Source: Scandinavium hiltneri
GTDB taxonomy: Bacteria; Pseudomonadota; Gammaproteobacteria; Enterobacterales; Enterobacteriaceae
NCBI RefSeq assembly: GCF_024764835.1
Contig: NZ_JALIGE010000075.1
Span: forward strand, 372,001 to 436,000
Length of the DNA stretch: 64,000 bases
Direction of reading: 5' to 3'
Part shown: piece by piece, positions 45,292 through 54,764 of the stretch
How positions within the stretch are numbered: the first letter of the stretch is position 1
Layout: each line of letters opens with the position of its first letter
Position numbers and translations under genes: made by a program
Notes under the pieces: generated by a model
Seen by the model: the letters and a program-made list of their open reading frames with translations, nothing else
Databases searched by the model: none
Told to the model about the DNA's origin: nothing

Positions 45292-46302
45292 ATGAGTGCG
45301 TTAAATAAAAAAAGTTTTCTCACTTATCTGAAAGAAGGCGGCATTTACGTTGTTCTTTTGGTATTACTGGCCATCATTATTTTCCAGGACCCCACATTCT
45401 TAAGTCTGCTGAACTTAAGTAATATCCTGACTCAGTCATCTGTTCGTATTATTATTGCCCTCGGCGTCGCCGGGCTGATTGTTACCCAGGGTACTGACCT
45501 TTCTGCCGGTCGTCAGGTGGGTCTGGCGGCGGTTATCGCGGCAACGCTGTTGCAGTCCGTTGATAACGCCAACAAGGTGTTCCCGGATTTAGCTACGCTG
45601 CCGATTCCCGTTGTGCTGCTGATTGTCTGCGCCATCGGTGCGGTGATTGGCCTGGTAAACGGGATTATCATCGCTTACCTGAACGTAACGCCGTTTATCA
45701 CGACGTTGGGTACGATGATCATCGTGTACGGTATTAACTCCCTGTACTACGACTTCGTCGGCGCGTCGCCGGTGTCGGGCTTTGACTCGCACTTCTCGAC
45801 GTTTACCCAAGGGTTTATCGCACTGGGGACATTCCGACTCTCGTACATCACCTTCTACGCGTTGATTGCGACGGTGTTTGTCTGGGTGCTGTGGAACAAA
45901 ACCCGCTTTGGTAAAAACATTTTCGCCATCGGCGGTAACCCGGACGCAGCACGCGTATCCGGCGTTAACGTTGCCCTCAACCTGCTTATGATTTACGCGT
46001 TGTCCGGTGTGTTCTACGCCTTCGGCGGGATGCTGGAAGCGGGCCGTATCGGTTCGGCAACCAACAACCTCGGCTTCATGTATGAGCTGGATGCGATTGC
46101 CGCCTGTGTGGTCGGTGGGGTGTCATTCAGCGGCGGCGTCGGCACGGTGATCGGCGTGGTGACCGGTGTTATCATCTTTACCGTCATCAACTACGGTTTG
46201 ACCTATATCGGCGTCAACCCGTACTGGCAGTATATTATCAAGGGCGGCATCATTATCTTCGCTGTGGCTCTTGATTCACTGAAGTATGCTCGTAAGAAGT
46301 AA
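45292..46302 (+). CDS. mglC: Galactose ABC transporter permease MglC
   Basis: 336 residues, about ten segments, ribose/galactose-type permease. GVAGLIVTQGTDLSAGRQVG and AIGGNPDAARVSGVN are family signatures. Last gene of mglBAC, 15 bp after mglA and followed by a strong terminator. Confidence 0.96.
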   Translation: MSALNKKSFLTYLKEGGIYVVLLVLLAIIIFQDPTFLSLLNLSNILTQSSVRIIIALGVAGLIVTQGTDLSAGRQVGLAAVIAATLLQSVDNANKVFPDLATLPIPVVLLIVCAIGAVIGLVNGIIIAYLNVTPFITTLGTMIIVYGINSLYYDFVGASPVSGFDSHFSTFTQGFIALGTFRLSYITFYALIATVFVWVLWNKTRFGKNIFAIGGNPDAARVSGVNVALNLLMIYALSGVFYAFGGMLEAGRIGSATNNLGFMYELDAIAACVVGGVSFSGGVGTVIGVVTGVIIFTVINYGLTYIGVNPYWQYIIKGGIIIFAVALDSLKYARKK

Positions 46303-46321
46303 TCTTTCGTGTAGCAGCGAT

Positions 46322-46352
46322 AAAAACCCGCCGTGAGAACGGCGGGTTTTTT
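46322..46352 (+). terminator. Terminator of mglBAC
   Basis: AAAAACCCGCCGT, loop GAGA, ACGGCGGGTTTTTT: 13-bp stem with U-tract, 19 bp after mglC. Of the 255-bp gap to the next gene, the remainder shows no motif I can name. Confidence 0.93.
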
Positions 46353-46557
46353 CGTTTATCATCAGGGTGATAAACGCCCGTGTAAATTTAAACAAATTAT
46401 TCCTCCGGTTGTTATTTCACCTTTGGCAGAATTTGTCCTCAAATGCCTTTTCTGATTGTGGCTTTCCGTACGGGAATATCCCGCCTTAAGCAACCGTATT
46501 TCCTGCCTGTGACAAGAAAACTGCCACGTCTGTCGTGATAACAACATTGAGTAATTC

Positions 46558-47925
46558 ATGAACTATAGTGAAAAAATTGTACAAGAATGGATGGAGTTTT
46601 CATGCGTTCTGCCCGAACCAGCATTGGTGACGTTAACCGCGATCGCGGAAGACAAAGCCGGCGTATTGGCCGATGAGTTTTACAGCATTATGCTCACCGA
46701 TCCGCATGCTAGCGTGTACATCAGTTCTGACGTCGTGCAGTCCCGCCTTCGCAACTCAATGAAAAAGTGGATTATCAACACCCTGACCCTGAAAGGGGAA
46801 GCGCTGTTGGGGTTTGCCGCGCATCAGTATGAGATTGGCAATATCCACTCACGCGTGGGCATTCCGGCAAGTCTGGTGCTGAAAGGCATGCGTATCATTA
46901 CTCAGGAAATGTTGACCTATATTCAGTCGTTGGCATTAGAGCCGCAAACCAGCGTGCTGATGCAGAAATATGTATCGGTCTCGATTCAGATTGCCAGCGA
47001 GCTGATGACCTATGCCTATGAAAATTATCAGCTCAACGAAGCGAAGAATGAAGAGTCCTACCGCATCTCCAACCTGATTGATAACCCTGAACTCGAAAAA
47101 GGCAAACAGCAGGCGGCGTTGTTTAACTGGGAAAACGGGCTGATGTACGCGCTGGTATCGCGCACCAGTAATATCCAGTCTTACCTGCTGAACGACTCGG
47201 AGTTTGGCCTGTGGTTTCGTCACAAATGCGGCCAGCATTTTGGCAATCAGCCGGAAATCGCCAAAATTGGGATGCTGATTGAAGAGATCGACGGCATGCT
47301 GCAAAAAACCGCGAATACCGAAGGCAGCGCGCTGGAGTATATTCAGTCGTTATTAAGCGATATCCGCGCGAAAACGATGATCATCAATAACTTATTCACG
47401 TCGCTGTTTGAAGATGCCACGCGTCTGGAAAACGGCAAAGACGCGTTAACCAAGCTGCTTAACCGCCGCTTTATGTCCACCATTCTCAAGCATGAAGTGA
47501 AGCTGGTGATGGAGAATGGACGTAATTTGTCGGTGGTGATGCTGGATATCGATCACTTCAAAAAGATCAACGACACCTGGGGTCACTCTGCGGGCGACGA
47601 CGTATTACGTCATCTGGCGACGATCCTGACCGATAACACCCGCGCCAGTGACTACGTGTTCCGTTACGGCGGGGAAGAGTTCATGATTGTGTATCTGGAA
47701 TACAGCAAGCAGCAGACGCTTAATTTTGTTGAGTCTATCCGTGAAAAGATTTTCAGCACGCCATGCGAGATGCCTGACGGCTATAAGCTACAGCTCAGCG
47801 CCTCGTTTGGTGTCAGTCACTATCGCGGCCACCCGGACTATCAAAAACTGGTGGATGAAGCGGATAAAGCATTATACGAAGCGAAAAACACAGGCCGTAA
47901 TAAGGTCGTGGAGTTTAAAGCGTAA
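46558..47925 (+). CDS. Globin-coupled diguanylate cyclase (DosC-like)
   Basis: 455 residues. N-terminal sensor globin (about 1-150) with proximal His97 in IHSRVGIP and Tyr42 at the place of the DosC distal Tyr; a helical middle domain (about 170-290); a GGDEF domain (about 300-455) with active site GGEEF (371-375) and inhibitory RxxD (RASD, 362-365). It should make c-di-GMP under control of oxygen, NO or CO at the haem. Close to E. coli DosC in layout, but at a different locus and without the oxygen-dependent phosphodiesterase DosP next to it. Between mglC and sanA K-12 has preTA instead. Confidence 0.9.
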   Translation: MNYSEKIVQEWMEFSCVLPEPALVTLTAIAEDKAGVLADEFYSIMLTDPHASVYISSDVVQSRLRNSMKKWIINTLTLKGEALLGFAAHQYEIGNIHSRVGIPASLVLKGMRIITQEMLTYIQSLALEPQTSVLMQKYVSVSIQIASELMTYAYENYQLNEAKNEESYRISNLIDNPELEKGKQQAALFNWENGLMYALVSRTSNIQSYLLNDSEFGLWFRHKCGQHFGNQPEIAKIGMLIEEIDGMLQKTANTEGSALEYIQSLLSDIRAKTMIINNLFTSLFEDATRLENGKDALTKLLNRRFMSTILKHEVKLVMENGRNLSVVMLDIDHFKKINDTWGHSAGDDVLRHLATILTDNTRASDYVFRYGGEEFMIVYLEYSKQQTLNFVESIREKIFSTPCEMPDGYKLQLSASFGVSHYRGHPDYQKLVDEADKALYEAKNTGRNKVVEFKA

Positions 47926-47957
47926 TCTGCCTTTAGCTGCCGCCGGTTCCTCGGCGG

Positions 47958-48677
47958 TCAGCGTTTATTCCCTGTCTGTAATTCCAGGAGCTGATCCGGC
48001 GTCACCGCCGGGTAGCCCTGCGCATCTTCCGGCACTTCATGCTGCGTCGGGATCGGCACCAGCGGCCCAAGGAAACGCGGCTCGCGCTTGAACAAATAGA
48101 GATCGGCTAACGCCCCAAAACGGGCGCCAAATTCGCGCACGCGCACGCTCCACATATTTTTCGGTGACGGCACGGCGTAGCACTGCGCCTGAATACCCAT
48201 ATGCAGGGCGATAAACAGCGCGCGCTCACAGTGAAAACGCTGCGTGATGATGATGAAGTCGTTGGTGTCGAACACTTTGCGGGTGCGGACGATGGAGTCC
48301 AGCGTGCGGAAGCCTGCGTAATCAAGCACGATATCCGCTGGATCGACACCTGCTGCAATCAAATCTTTGCGCATCGTCCGCGGTTCGTTGTAGCTCTGCA
48401 ACGCATTGTCGCCGCTCAGCAGCAGGTAATTCACCTTGCCGCTGTTGTAGGCATTCAGCGCGCCCTGAATGCGGTAGCGATAATACTGGTTAATAACTCC
48501 GGTGCGATAATACTTGGCGGTGCCCAACACCACGCCGACCTGGCGGTAGGGCAGGTCCTGCAGTTCATCATAAATATACGGGGCGGTTTTCCAGCTCATC
48601 CAGCGGTCGAGACCCAGTGCGGTCAACAGCAGCAGGCCTGACAGGACTAACAGGCTGTATAACGCGCGCTTTAACAT
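47958..48677 (-). CDS. sanA: SanA (DUF218) inner-membrane protein
   Basis: 239 residues, N-terminal membrane helix (about 5-25) and a periplasmic DUF218 domain (QVGVVLGTAKYYRTG, YLLLSGDNALQSYNEP, DSIVRTRKVF). In E. coli extra copies restore vancomycin resistance in an envelope mutant. Converges with the diguanylate cyclase gene. Confidence 0.94.
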   Translation of the reverse strand: MLKRALYSLLVLSGLLLLTALGLDRWMSWKTAPYIYDELQDLPYRQVGVVLGTAKYYRTGVINQYYRYRIQGALNAYNSGKVNYLLLSGDNALQSYNEPRTMRKDLIAAGVDPADIVLDYAGFRTLDSIVRTRKVFDTNDFIIITQRFHCERALFIALHMGIQAQCYAVPSPKNMWSVRVREFGARFGALADLYLFKREPRFLGPLVPIPTQHEVPEDAQGYPAVTPDQLLELQTGNKR

Positions 48678-48770
48678 GGACTTGACTCAGTGATGAAAGA
48701 AGATTTACTCAGGCTACTGTACCCACGGGTCAATCGCAAGAAACAGTAGTTTAATTGGGGGGATTTTCAA

Positions 48771-48795
48771 CAGAGCGGGCCAAACGCCCGCTCTG
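48771..48795 (-). terminator. Hairpin downstream of cdd
   Basis: CAGAGCGGGC (48771-48780) and GCCCGCTCTG (48786-48795), perfect 10-bp stem with 5-nt loop just after the cdd stop; followed on the minus strand by a weak TTGAAAATC tract. Confidence 0.6.
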
Positions 48796-48800
48796 TGGTA

Positions 48801-49685
48801 TCAGGCCAGCAGCGTGCGGTCGATATTCTGACAGCCTAGCGCTTTAAGTGTCGCAACGGTGGCATCCCACTGAATCAACGGCGCATCGGCACGTTCGGCC
48901 AGCATTGTTCGCTGAATGTCTGGGTAATCGTAACCGTTCAGGCTCAGCAGGTTCAATGCGCCCTGTAATGGCGGCAGTGTCGGGTTGAACGCGGCGTTCT
49001 CGGCATAGCTCCCGGAGAATATTGTGCCGTCGTGCAACTCTAGCGCCACGCCGGACGGGGACTTGCTGTACGGCGCATGACAACGGTTGGCAGCCTGGAT
49101 CGCGGCCTGGGTCAGCGCATCGCCATCCAGCGGATAACCGTGATTCTGCGCATCCATCAGCAGGGTTTTGATATCCAAATCTTTCGGGCCAAACGCGTCC
49201 GGGAGATAGTCTTTCAGGGTGTGCGGTTCGCGTCCTGGTAGATTGATTTGCAGTTCCAGCCCGCTGTTCAGTTCGTTCATAAACTGACGGCAGTGGCCGC
49301 ACGGTGTGTAGTTCACGGTAATGGCTTTCAGCGCTTTTTCACCGCGCAGCCAGGCGTGGCTGATGGCGCTTTGTTCCGCGTGAACGGTTTGCTGCATGGT
49401 GGCGCCGATAAATTCCATATTACCGCCGAAATACCAGCTGCCACTCACGCCACGGGCGATAGCGCCAACGTTGAAGTGGGAAAGGTCAGCCCGGGCGCAG
49501 GCAGCCGCCAGTGGCAGCAGCGCGAAAGCCAGCGCGTCTTCGTCCAGTCCCGTGGCTGATTTCAGCCCAGAGACCTGCTCAGCGCTCAGCATGGCAGGGA
49601 AATGCACATCAGCGAGCACCGGAGCGAGGGCAGACTGCAGTTCCGCACTGAGTTGCGGGAAAGCAGATTGAAAACGTGGATGCAT
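48801..49685 (-). CDS. cdd: Cytidine deaminase
   Basis: 294 residues, dimeric enterobacterial type with duplicated domain. Zinc and catalytic residues are in VHAEQSAISHAW (His, Glu) and TPCGHCRQFM (two Cys); substrate binding GAIARGVSGSWYFGGNMEF. It deaminates cytidine and deoxycytidine. SD GAGGCA precedes the ATG. Downstream of yohJK on the same strand, with its own CRP/CytR-type promoter region. Confidence 0.97.
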   Translation of the reverse strand: MHPRFQSAFPQLSAELQSALAPVLADVHFPAMLSAEQVSGLKSATGLDEDALAFALLPLAAACARADLSHFNVGAIARGVSGSWYFGGNMEFIGATMQQTVHAEQSAISHAWLRGEKALKAITVNYTPCGHCRQFMNELNSGLELQINLPGREPHTLKDYLPDAFGPKDLDIKTLLMDAQNHGYPLDGDALTQAAIQAANRCHAPYSKSPSGVALELHDGTIFSGSYAENAAFNPTLPPLQGALNLLSLNGYDYPDIQRTMLAERADAPLIQWDATVATLKALGCQNIDRTLLA

Positions 49686-49744
49686 GGCAATTGCCTCATT
49701 ACAGGTTAAGGGATAACAGTGTACGGACCTGTTAATGGCTGATG

Positions 49745-49812
49745 TGTGACTTGGATCTTATTTTTTATGCAACCGATGAAAATTGAATGAAAGTTGTGTG
49801 ATGTGTCGCATT
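49745..49812 (-). promoter_or_regulatory. Tandem CRP half-sites and CytR octamer upstream of cdd
   Basis: TGTGA occurs at 49745 and 49797, 52 bp apart, each with a weak right half. A GTTGCAT octamer of the CytR type lies between them on the minus strand. As I recall, E. coli cdd has CRP sites near -41 and -93 with CytR between, the same spacing. TGTTAT (49718-49713) is a possible -10. The distal site overlaps the yohK stop. Confidence 0.5.
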
Positions 49813-50506
49813 AACCGACCACGGCTAAAATCACCGGAAACAGGAATGGGGCAATCAGTGAGGTCATTATTCCGCAAATCACCAACGCCAGCGAACTGAA
49901 CGCACCTTCCTGATAATCAAGCTCAGCACAACGTGAGGTCCCCAGGGCGTGTGAAGCGGTACCCATCGCCAGGCCCCGCGCTGCTTTAGTGTTGATACGC
50001 ATAAGATTTAACAATGTATGCCCAAATACCGCCCCGAGAATACCGACAAAAATGACGCACACGGCGCTGATCGCAGGGATCCCGCCGATACTGCCACTGA
50101 CCGCCATTGCAATCGGTGTGGTGACCGATTTGGGTAATACTGACGCGGCGATTTGCGGTGTGGCCCCCATCAACAACGCGACCGAGGTCCCGGTTATCAT
50201 CGCCACGACACTGCCAATAAAGCAGATGGTCATAATGGATTTCCAGCGAGCACGTATCTGATGCAGCTGTTCATACAGCGGGAACGCCAATGCGACAACA
50301 GCAGGTTGCAGCAGGTCGTTGAGCACTTTACTGCCCTGGAAATAGTGGTCATACGGCGTACCAGTGATCAGCAGAACCGGAATAATCACCACCATCGCGA
50401 CCAGCAGCGGGTTCAGCAGCGGGATTTTAAAACGCGCGGCGAGTCTGCGAGCGGAAAAATACACAATGAGCGTTAACGGTAAAGACCACCAGATGTAATG
50501 CATCAT
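49811..50506 (-). CDS. yohK: LrgB-like membrane protein YohK
   Basis: 231 residues, about six segments, LrgB family (SVTTPIAMAVSGSIGGIPAI, GTASHALGTSRCAELD). The LrgAB/CidAB pair acts as a holin-like or small-molecule export system; in plants and bacteria relatives move glycolate or pyruvate. Start ATGATG overlaps the yohJ TGA. Confidence 0.93.
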   Translation of the reverse strand: MMHYIWWSLPLTLIVYFSARRLAARFKIPLLNPLLVAMVVIIPVLLITGTPYDHYFQGSKVLNDLLQPAVVALAFPLYEQLHQIRARWKSIMTICFIGSVVAMITGTSVALLMGATPQIAASVLPKSVTTPIAMAVSGSIGGIPAISAVCVIFVGILGAVFGHTLLNLMRINTKAARGLAMGTASHALGTSRCAELDYQEGAFSSLALVICGIMTSLIAPFLFPVILAVVG

Positions 50507-50904
50507 TTGTTTCCCGCTCCTTTCTGACCGACAACTTTACGTTCGCCGTGTACGATATGGGAACTCCAGCTGACCACCACCAATATCACCAGTGTACTGA
50601 CCGCACAGGACACGACCACCGGGCCAAACTGGGCACGCAACACATCAACATACTGCATCACGCCCACGCCAATTGGCACAAACAGCAGCGCCATATAGCG
50701 AATGAGAACGTAGCAGCCAGGGTTCACCCATTTTGCCGGGAGAATTTGCAGCGCCAGCAGCACGAAGAGAATAAGCATCCCGATAATGCTGCCTGGAATG
50801 GTAATGGGTAGCAGCGATGCGATAAAAATACCCGCATACAGGCAAGCGTAAATCAGTACAAAAGCGCGCAGATATTGCCAGATGATGTTCAGTGTTTTGC
50901 TCAT
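50503..50904 (-). CDS. yohJ: LrgA-like membrane protein YohJ
   Basis: 133 residues, four segments, LrgA/CidA family (LPITIPGSIIGMLILFVLLA, RYMALLFVPIGVGVM). Partner of YohK. The start MSKTLNIIWQ has SD AAGGG at 8 nt; upstream in-frame starts are too close to the SD or lack one. Confidence 0.92.
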   Translation of the reverse strand: MSKTLNIIWQYLRAFVLIYACLYAGIFIASLLPITIPGSIIGMLILFVLLALQILPAKWVNPGCYVLIRYMALLFVPIGVGVMQYVDVLRAQFGPVVVSCAVSTLVILVVVSWSSHIVHGERKVVGQKGAGNK

Positions 50905-50953
50905 GGTCATCGCCCTTGAAGAAACGCATTCATCATACAATTAAACCCTGGAC

Positions 50954-50969
50954 TGTGCTACCGATCACA
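50954..50969. promoter_or_regulatory. CRP site upstream of yohJ
   Basis: TGTGC-TACCGA-TCACA (9 of 10 core bases), 50 bp upstream of yohJ; minus-strand TATGAT at 50937-50932 is a possible -10. The 415-bp gap 50905-51319 otherwise holds the ERIC below and the dusC upstream region. Confidence 0.6.
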
Positions 50970-51054
50970 TCATGAATTATGCGCATACAAAATATTCTCT
51001 TTTGGCACCCAGGGCAAAGCGCTAAAAAGCGCGAGAAATCTATGGCATACAGTG

Positions 51055-51249
<195 letters not shown>

Positions 51250-51319
51250 GTTGAAATGAGGCTTCAAACCGCGGGGTAACAACGCTACCATAGCGCTCCA
51301 TTTTTCTCCGGATACTGAT

Positions 51320-52282
51320 ATGCGTGTTCTGCTGGCGCCGATGGAAGGCGTACTGGATTCACTGGTTCGCGGGTTGCTGACTGAGGTCAACGACTACGAT
51401 CTTTGCATCACCGAATTTCTGCGGGTAGTGGATCAACTGCTACCCGCAAAATCCTTCCATCGTCTGTGCCCGGAGCTGCTGAATAACAGCCGGACCGATG
51501 CGGGCACGCTGGTGCGCGTCCAGCTGCTGGGTCAGCATCCGCAATGGCTGGCGGAAAACGCTGCCCGCGCGGTGGAACTCGGCTCATGGGGCGTGGATCT
51601 CAACTGTGGCTGTCCATCTAAAGTGGTGAATGGCAGCGGCGGCGGAGCGACGCTGTTAAAAGACCCGGATCTCATTTATCGCGGCGCAAAAGCGATGCGC
51701 GAAGCCGTGCCTGCCCATTTGCCGGTAACGGTGAAAGTACGCCTCGGATGGGACAGCAGCGACCGCCAGTTTGAAATTGCCGATGCCGTTCAGCAAGCAG
51801 GCGCGACGGAACTGGTTGTGCACGGCCGTACTAAAGACGATGGTTACAAAGCCGAGCGCATTAACTGGCAGGCGATTGCCGACATCCGCAGGCGGTTGTC
51901 TATTCCGGTTATCGCCAACGGCGAAATCTGGGACTGGCAAAGCGCGCAAGAGTGCATGGCGACCACCGGCTGTGATTCGGTCATGATAGGCCGAGGAGCG
52001 CTAAACATTCCTAATCTGAGCCGGGTGGTGAAATTCAACGCACCGCGCATGCCGTGGCCGGAAGTGACGGAACTACTGCGCAAATACAGCCGCCTGGAAA
52101 AGCAGGGCGATACCGGGCTGTATCACGTGGCGCGCATCAAACAGTGGCTCGGCTACTTGCGAAAAGAGTATGACGAGGCCACTACGCTGTTCACCACCAT
52201 CCGTACCTTGCAGGATTCGAATTCCATCGCCGACGCCATCGAGAAATACGCCCAGCGTCAACCCTTCGGTGCGACCGGGTGA
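51320..52282 (+). CDS. dusC: tRNA-dihydrouridine-16 synthase DusC
   Basis: 320 residues, TIM-barrel flavoprotein. FMN-site start MRVLLAPMEGVLDSLVR, catalytic Cys in GVDLNCGCPSK, and VVHGRTKDDGY, ANGEIWD, MIGRGALNIPNL. It reduces U16 in tRNA D-loops with NADPH. The last few residues differ from E. coli (315). Confidence 0.95.
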   Translation: MRVLLAPMEGVLDSLVRGLLTEVNDYDLCITEFLRVVDQLLPAKSFHRLCPELLNNSRTDAGTLVRVQLLGQHPQWLAENAARAVELGSWGVDLNCGCPSKVVNGSGGGATLLKDPDLIYRGAKAMREAVPAHLPVTVKVRLGWDSSDRQFEIADAVQQAGATELVVHGRTKDDGYKAERINWQAIADIRRRLSIPVIANGEIWDWQSAQECMATTGCDSVMIGRGALNIPNLSRVVKFNAPRMPWPEVTELLRKYSRLEKQGDTGLYHVARIKQWLGYLRKEYDEATTLFTTIRTLQDSNSIADAIEKYAQRQPFGATG

Positions 52283-52473
52283 GTATAAAACCTTCTCCCG
52301 TCAGGCGTTGTCAATTCAGACGGCTTTTTATGGGCTAAGATTCTGGAGGCAGTGTGGAGATCAATGTCCGGATATGTCTGGCTATTGCTTTTTAGAGGTT
52401 GACACGCTTTCCTAAACACCAATCTGCATTTTTATAATAAAATGCGCGTCCTTTCCGAAAACAGAATAACGAT

Positions 52474-53907
52474 ATGAAACGTACTGCTCTTGTTGCAGCC
52501 ATGCTCAGTTTGCCGCTGTCTGCTGTGTTGTCCGGTTGCGCGCCGTCTCACGACACTGGTGCCCCTGTTAAACAGCAATTACCTGCTTCTCATGTTGATA
52601 ATACCCTTCCGGTGGCCCTGCAAAATGGCTGGCCGCAGAGCACCTGGTGGGTGGATTATCACGATCCTCAGCTCAATAATTTGATCAACAGCGCGCTAAG
52701 CAATGCGCCTGATATGCAGGTGGCGCAGCAGCGCATCAAACTGGCAGAAGCACAGGCGCAGATGGCGCAATCACAGCTCGGCCCGGAAGTGGATTTCGGC
52801 GCTGACGTTGAGCGTCAGCAAATGTCTGCTGAAGGCCTGATGGGGCCGTTTGCGACCCACGAAGGCGGTGGCCCATGGTACACCAACGGCACGCTGGGCC
52901 TGACCGCAGGCTGGGATCTCGACCTGTGGGGTAAAAACCGCGCGCTGGTGCAGTCGCGTATCGGGATGGTCAAAGCCCGCTCCGCAGAGCTGGCGCAAAC
53001 CCGCCAGGTGCTGGCGAGCAGCGTGGCGCGTCTCTACTGGCAGTGGCAGACCGAAGCGGGCATCAAACAGGTGCTCGAGCAGGTTAAGCAGGAACAGAAC
53101 AGCATTATCTCCGTTGATAAAGCGCTCTATTCCCGGGGCATTACCTCCTCCGTGGAAGGGGCGGAGAACGACATCAGCGTCAGCAAAACCGATCAACAGC
53201 TGACCGAAGTCGCCGGCAACATGAAGGAAATCGAAGCCCGTTTGATGGCGCTGACCAACAGCCAGAGCAGCGCGCTGTCGCTGCATCAGGTCGCACTTCC
53301 GGCGGTGAAAACTCAGATGCCTGCATCGCTGGGCTACGACCTGCTGGCGCGTCGTCCTGATCTCCAGGAAGCGAACTGGTATATCCAGTCTTCGATGAGC
53401 GAAGTGGATGCGGCGAAAGCGGCGTTCTATCCGGACATCAACCTGATGGGCTTCCTGCAACAGGATGCGTTGCATCTGAGCGACCTGTTCAAACATTCTG
53501 CCAACCAGATGGGCATCACCGCCGGTCTGACGCTGCCGATTTTCGACAGCGGTCGCCTGAATGCGAACCTGGATATCGCCGATGCGCAGCGTGATTTGTC
53601 GGTTGCCAATTACAATAAAGCGGTGGTGGATGCGGTTAATCAGGTCGCGAAAACCGCCAGCCAGCTGGAAACGCTGATGGAGAAAAACCAGCAGCAACAG
53701 CAGGTGCTGAAAGACTCTGACCGCGTAGTGCAGCAGGCACAGGCGCGACTGTCGGCCGGGATCCTTTCTGGCTCTCAGGTCAGCATGGCGAAACTGCCTT
53801 CCTTGCAGGAGCAAATCGGTTCGCTGCGCCTTCAGGGCCAGTGGGTTGATGCCAGCATTCAGCTGACCTCGGCGCTCGGCGGTGGCTACCACTACACCGG
53901 AAAATAA
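52474..53907 (+). CDS. mdtQ: Outer-membrane efflux lipoprotein MdtQ
   Basis: 477 residues, NodT/OprM-type outer membrane factor. Lipobox VLSGC (Cys22), two OEP repeats (LNNLINSALSNAPDMQVAQQ; LGYDLLARRPDLQEANWYIQ) and DINLMGFLQQDALHLSDLF. It is a tunnel for a tripartite pump, but no pump genes are adjacent. It is intact here; in E. coli K-12 mdtQ is disrupted. Confidence 0.92.
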   Translation: MKRTALVAAMLSLPLSAVLSGCAPSHDTGAPVKQQLPASHVDNTLPVALQNGWPQSTWWVDYHDPQLNNLINSALSNAPDMQVAQQRIKLAEAQAQMAQSQLGPEVDFGADVERQQMSAEGLMGPFATHEGGGPWYTNGTLGLTAGWDLDLWGKNRALVQSRIGMVKARSAELAQTRQVLASSVARLYWQWQTEAGIKQVLEQVKQEQNSIISVDKALYSRGITSSVEGAENDISVSKTDQQLTEVAGNMKEIEARLMALTNSQSSALSLHQVALPAVKTQMPASLGYDLLARRPDLQEANWYIQSSMSEVDAAKAAFYPDINLMGFLQQDALHLSDLFKHSANQMGITAGLTLPIFDSGRLNANLDIADAQRDLSVANYNKAVVDAVNQVAKTASQLETLMEKNQQQQQVLKDSDRVVQQAQARLSAGILSGSQVSMAKLPSLQEQIGSLRLQGQWVDASIQLTSALGGGYHYTGK

Positions 53908-53964
53908 TCCCCCGCAGTGTGACTTTCCTATACTTACCTCCTGGGTTAACGCCAGGAGGTTCTC

Positions 53965-54738
53965 ATGACAACAAAAGTTGCGGTTGTCACCGCATCGGAT
54001 TCCGGGATTGGTAAACAGTGCGCGCTGCAATTGGCGCGCAAAGGTTTCACGCTCGGCGTGACGTGGCACTCTGATGAACAGGGCGCCCGTCAAACCGTGC
54101 AAGAACTTAACTCGCTGGGCTGCCAGGCTCAGGCCATTCAACTCGATTTAAGTCATCTTCCACAGGGCGCGCAGGCGCTGGATACCCTCATTCAACGGCT
54201 GGGCCGCATTGACGTGCTGGTCAACAACGCCGGACGAATGACCAAATCTTCCGTACTGGACGTGACGCTGGACGACTGGCGGGAAACCTTCTGCGTGGAT
54301 GTAGAAGGCGCATTGCTGTGTTCGCAGATTGCGGCCCGACACATGATTAAGCAGGGAGAAGGCGGGCGGATCATAAACATCACTTCCGTGCACGAGCACA
54401 CGCCGTTGCCGCAGGCGAGTGCCTACACCGCCGCCAAACATGCTCTCGGCGGGTTGACCAAATCGCTGGCGCTTGAGCTGGTGGATCACAATATTCTGGT
54501 TAACGCCGTTGCGCCGGGCGCCATCGCTACGGCGATGAATAATTTGAAGGATGATGACGTGCAGCCCGGATCATTGCCCAATGTACCGATGGCAAGGCCG
54601 GGGAAAACCGAGGAGATCGCCGGGCTGGTGGCGTGGCTGTGCTCAGACGATGCGTCGTATGTGACCGGGCAATCGATGATTGTCGACGGTGGATTCATGT
54701 TGGTCAATCCGCAGTACCTGTCGCAAAAACAGGGCTAA
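53965..54738 (+). CDS. yohF: SDR-family oxidoreductase YohF
   Basis: 257 residues, classical short-chain dehydrogenase: cofactor motif TASDSGIGKQ, NNAG, catalytic Ser (INITSVHEH) and YTAAK. Substrate unknown (acetoin dehydrogenase-like). SD CCAGGAGG precedes the ATG. Confidence 0.93.
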   Translation: MTTKVAVVTASDSGIGKQCALQLARKGFTLGVTWHSDEQGARQTVQELNSLGCQAQAIQLDLSHLPQGAQALDTLIQRLGRIDVLVNNAGRMTKSSVLDVTLDDWRETFCVDVEGALLCSQIAARHMIKQGEGGRIINITSVHEHTPLPQASAYTAAKHALGGLTKSLALELVDHNILVNAVAPGAIATAMNNLKDDDVQPGSLPNVPMARPGKTEEIAGLVAWLCSDDASYVTGQSMIVDGGFMLVNPQYLSQKQG

Positions 54739-54745
54739 GGAGAAC

Positions 54746-54764
54746 GGCGCAGCGAACCTGCGCC
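54746..54764. terminator. Hairpin between convergent yohF and yohD
   Basis: GGCGCAG and CTGCGCC around CGAAC, followed by TTACTCTTT on the plus strand; a weak bidirectional terminator. Confidence 0.45.

Noticed and set aside
52771..54141. 456-codon open frame antisense to mdtQ and yohF
   Set aside because: Crosses the mdtQ-yohF gap, contains no motif, and both sense genes are full-length and conserved.
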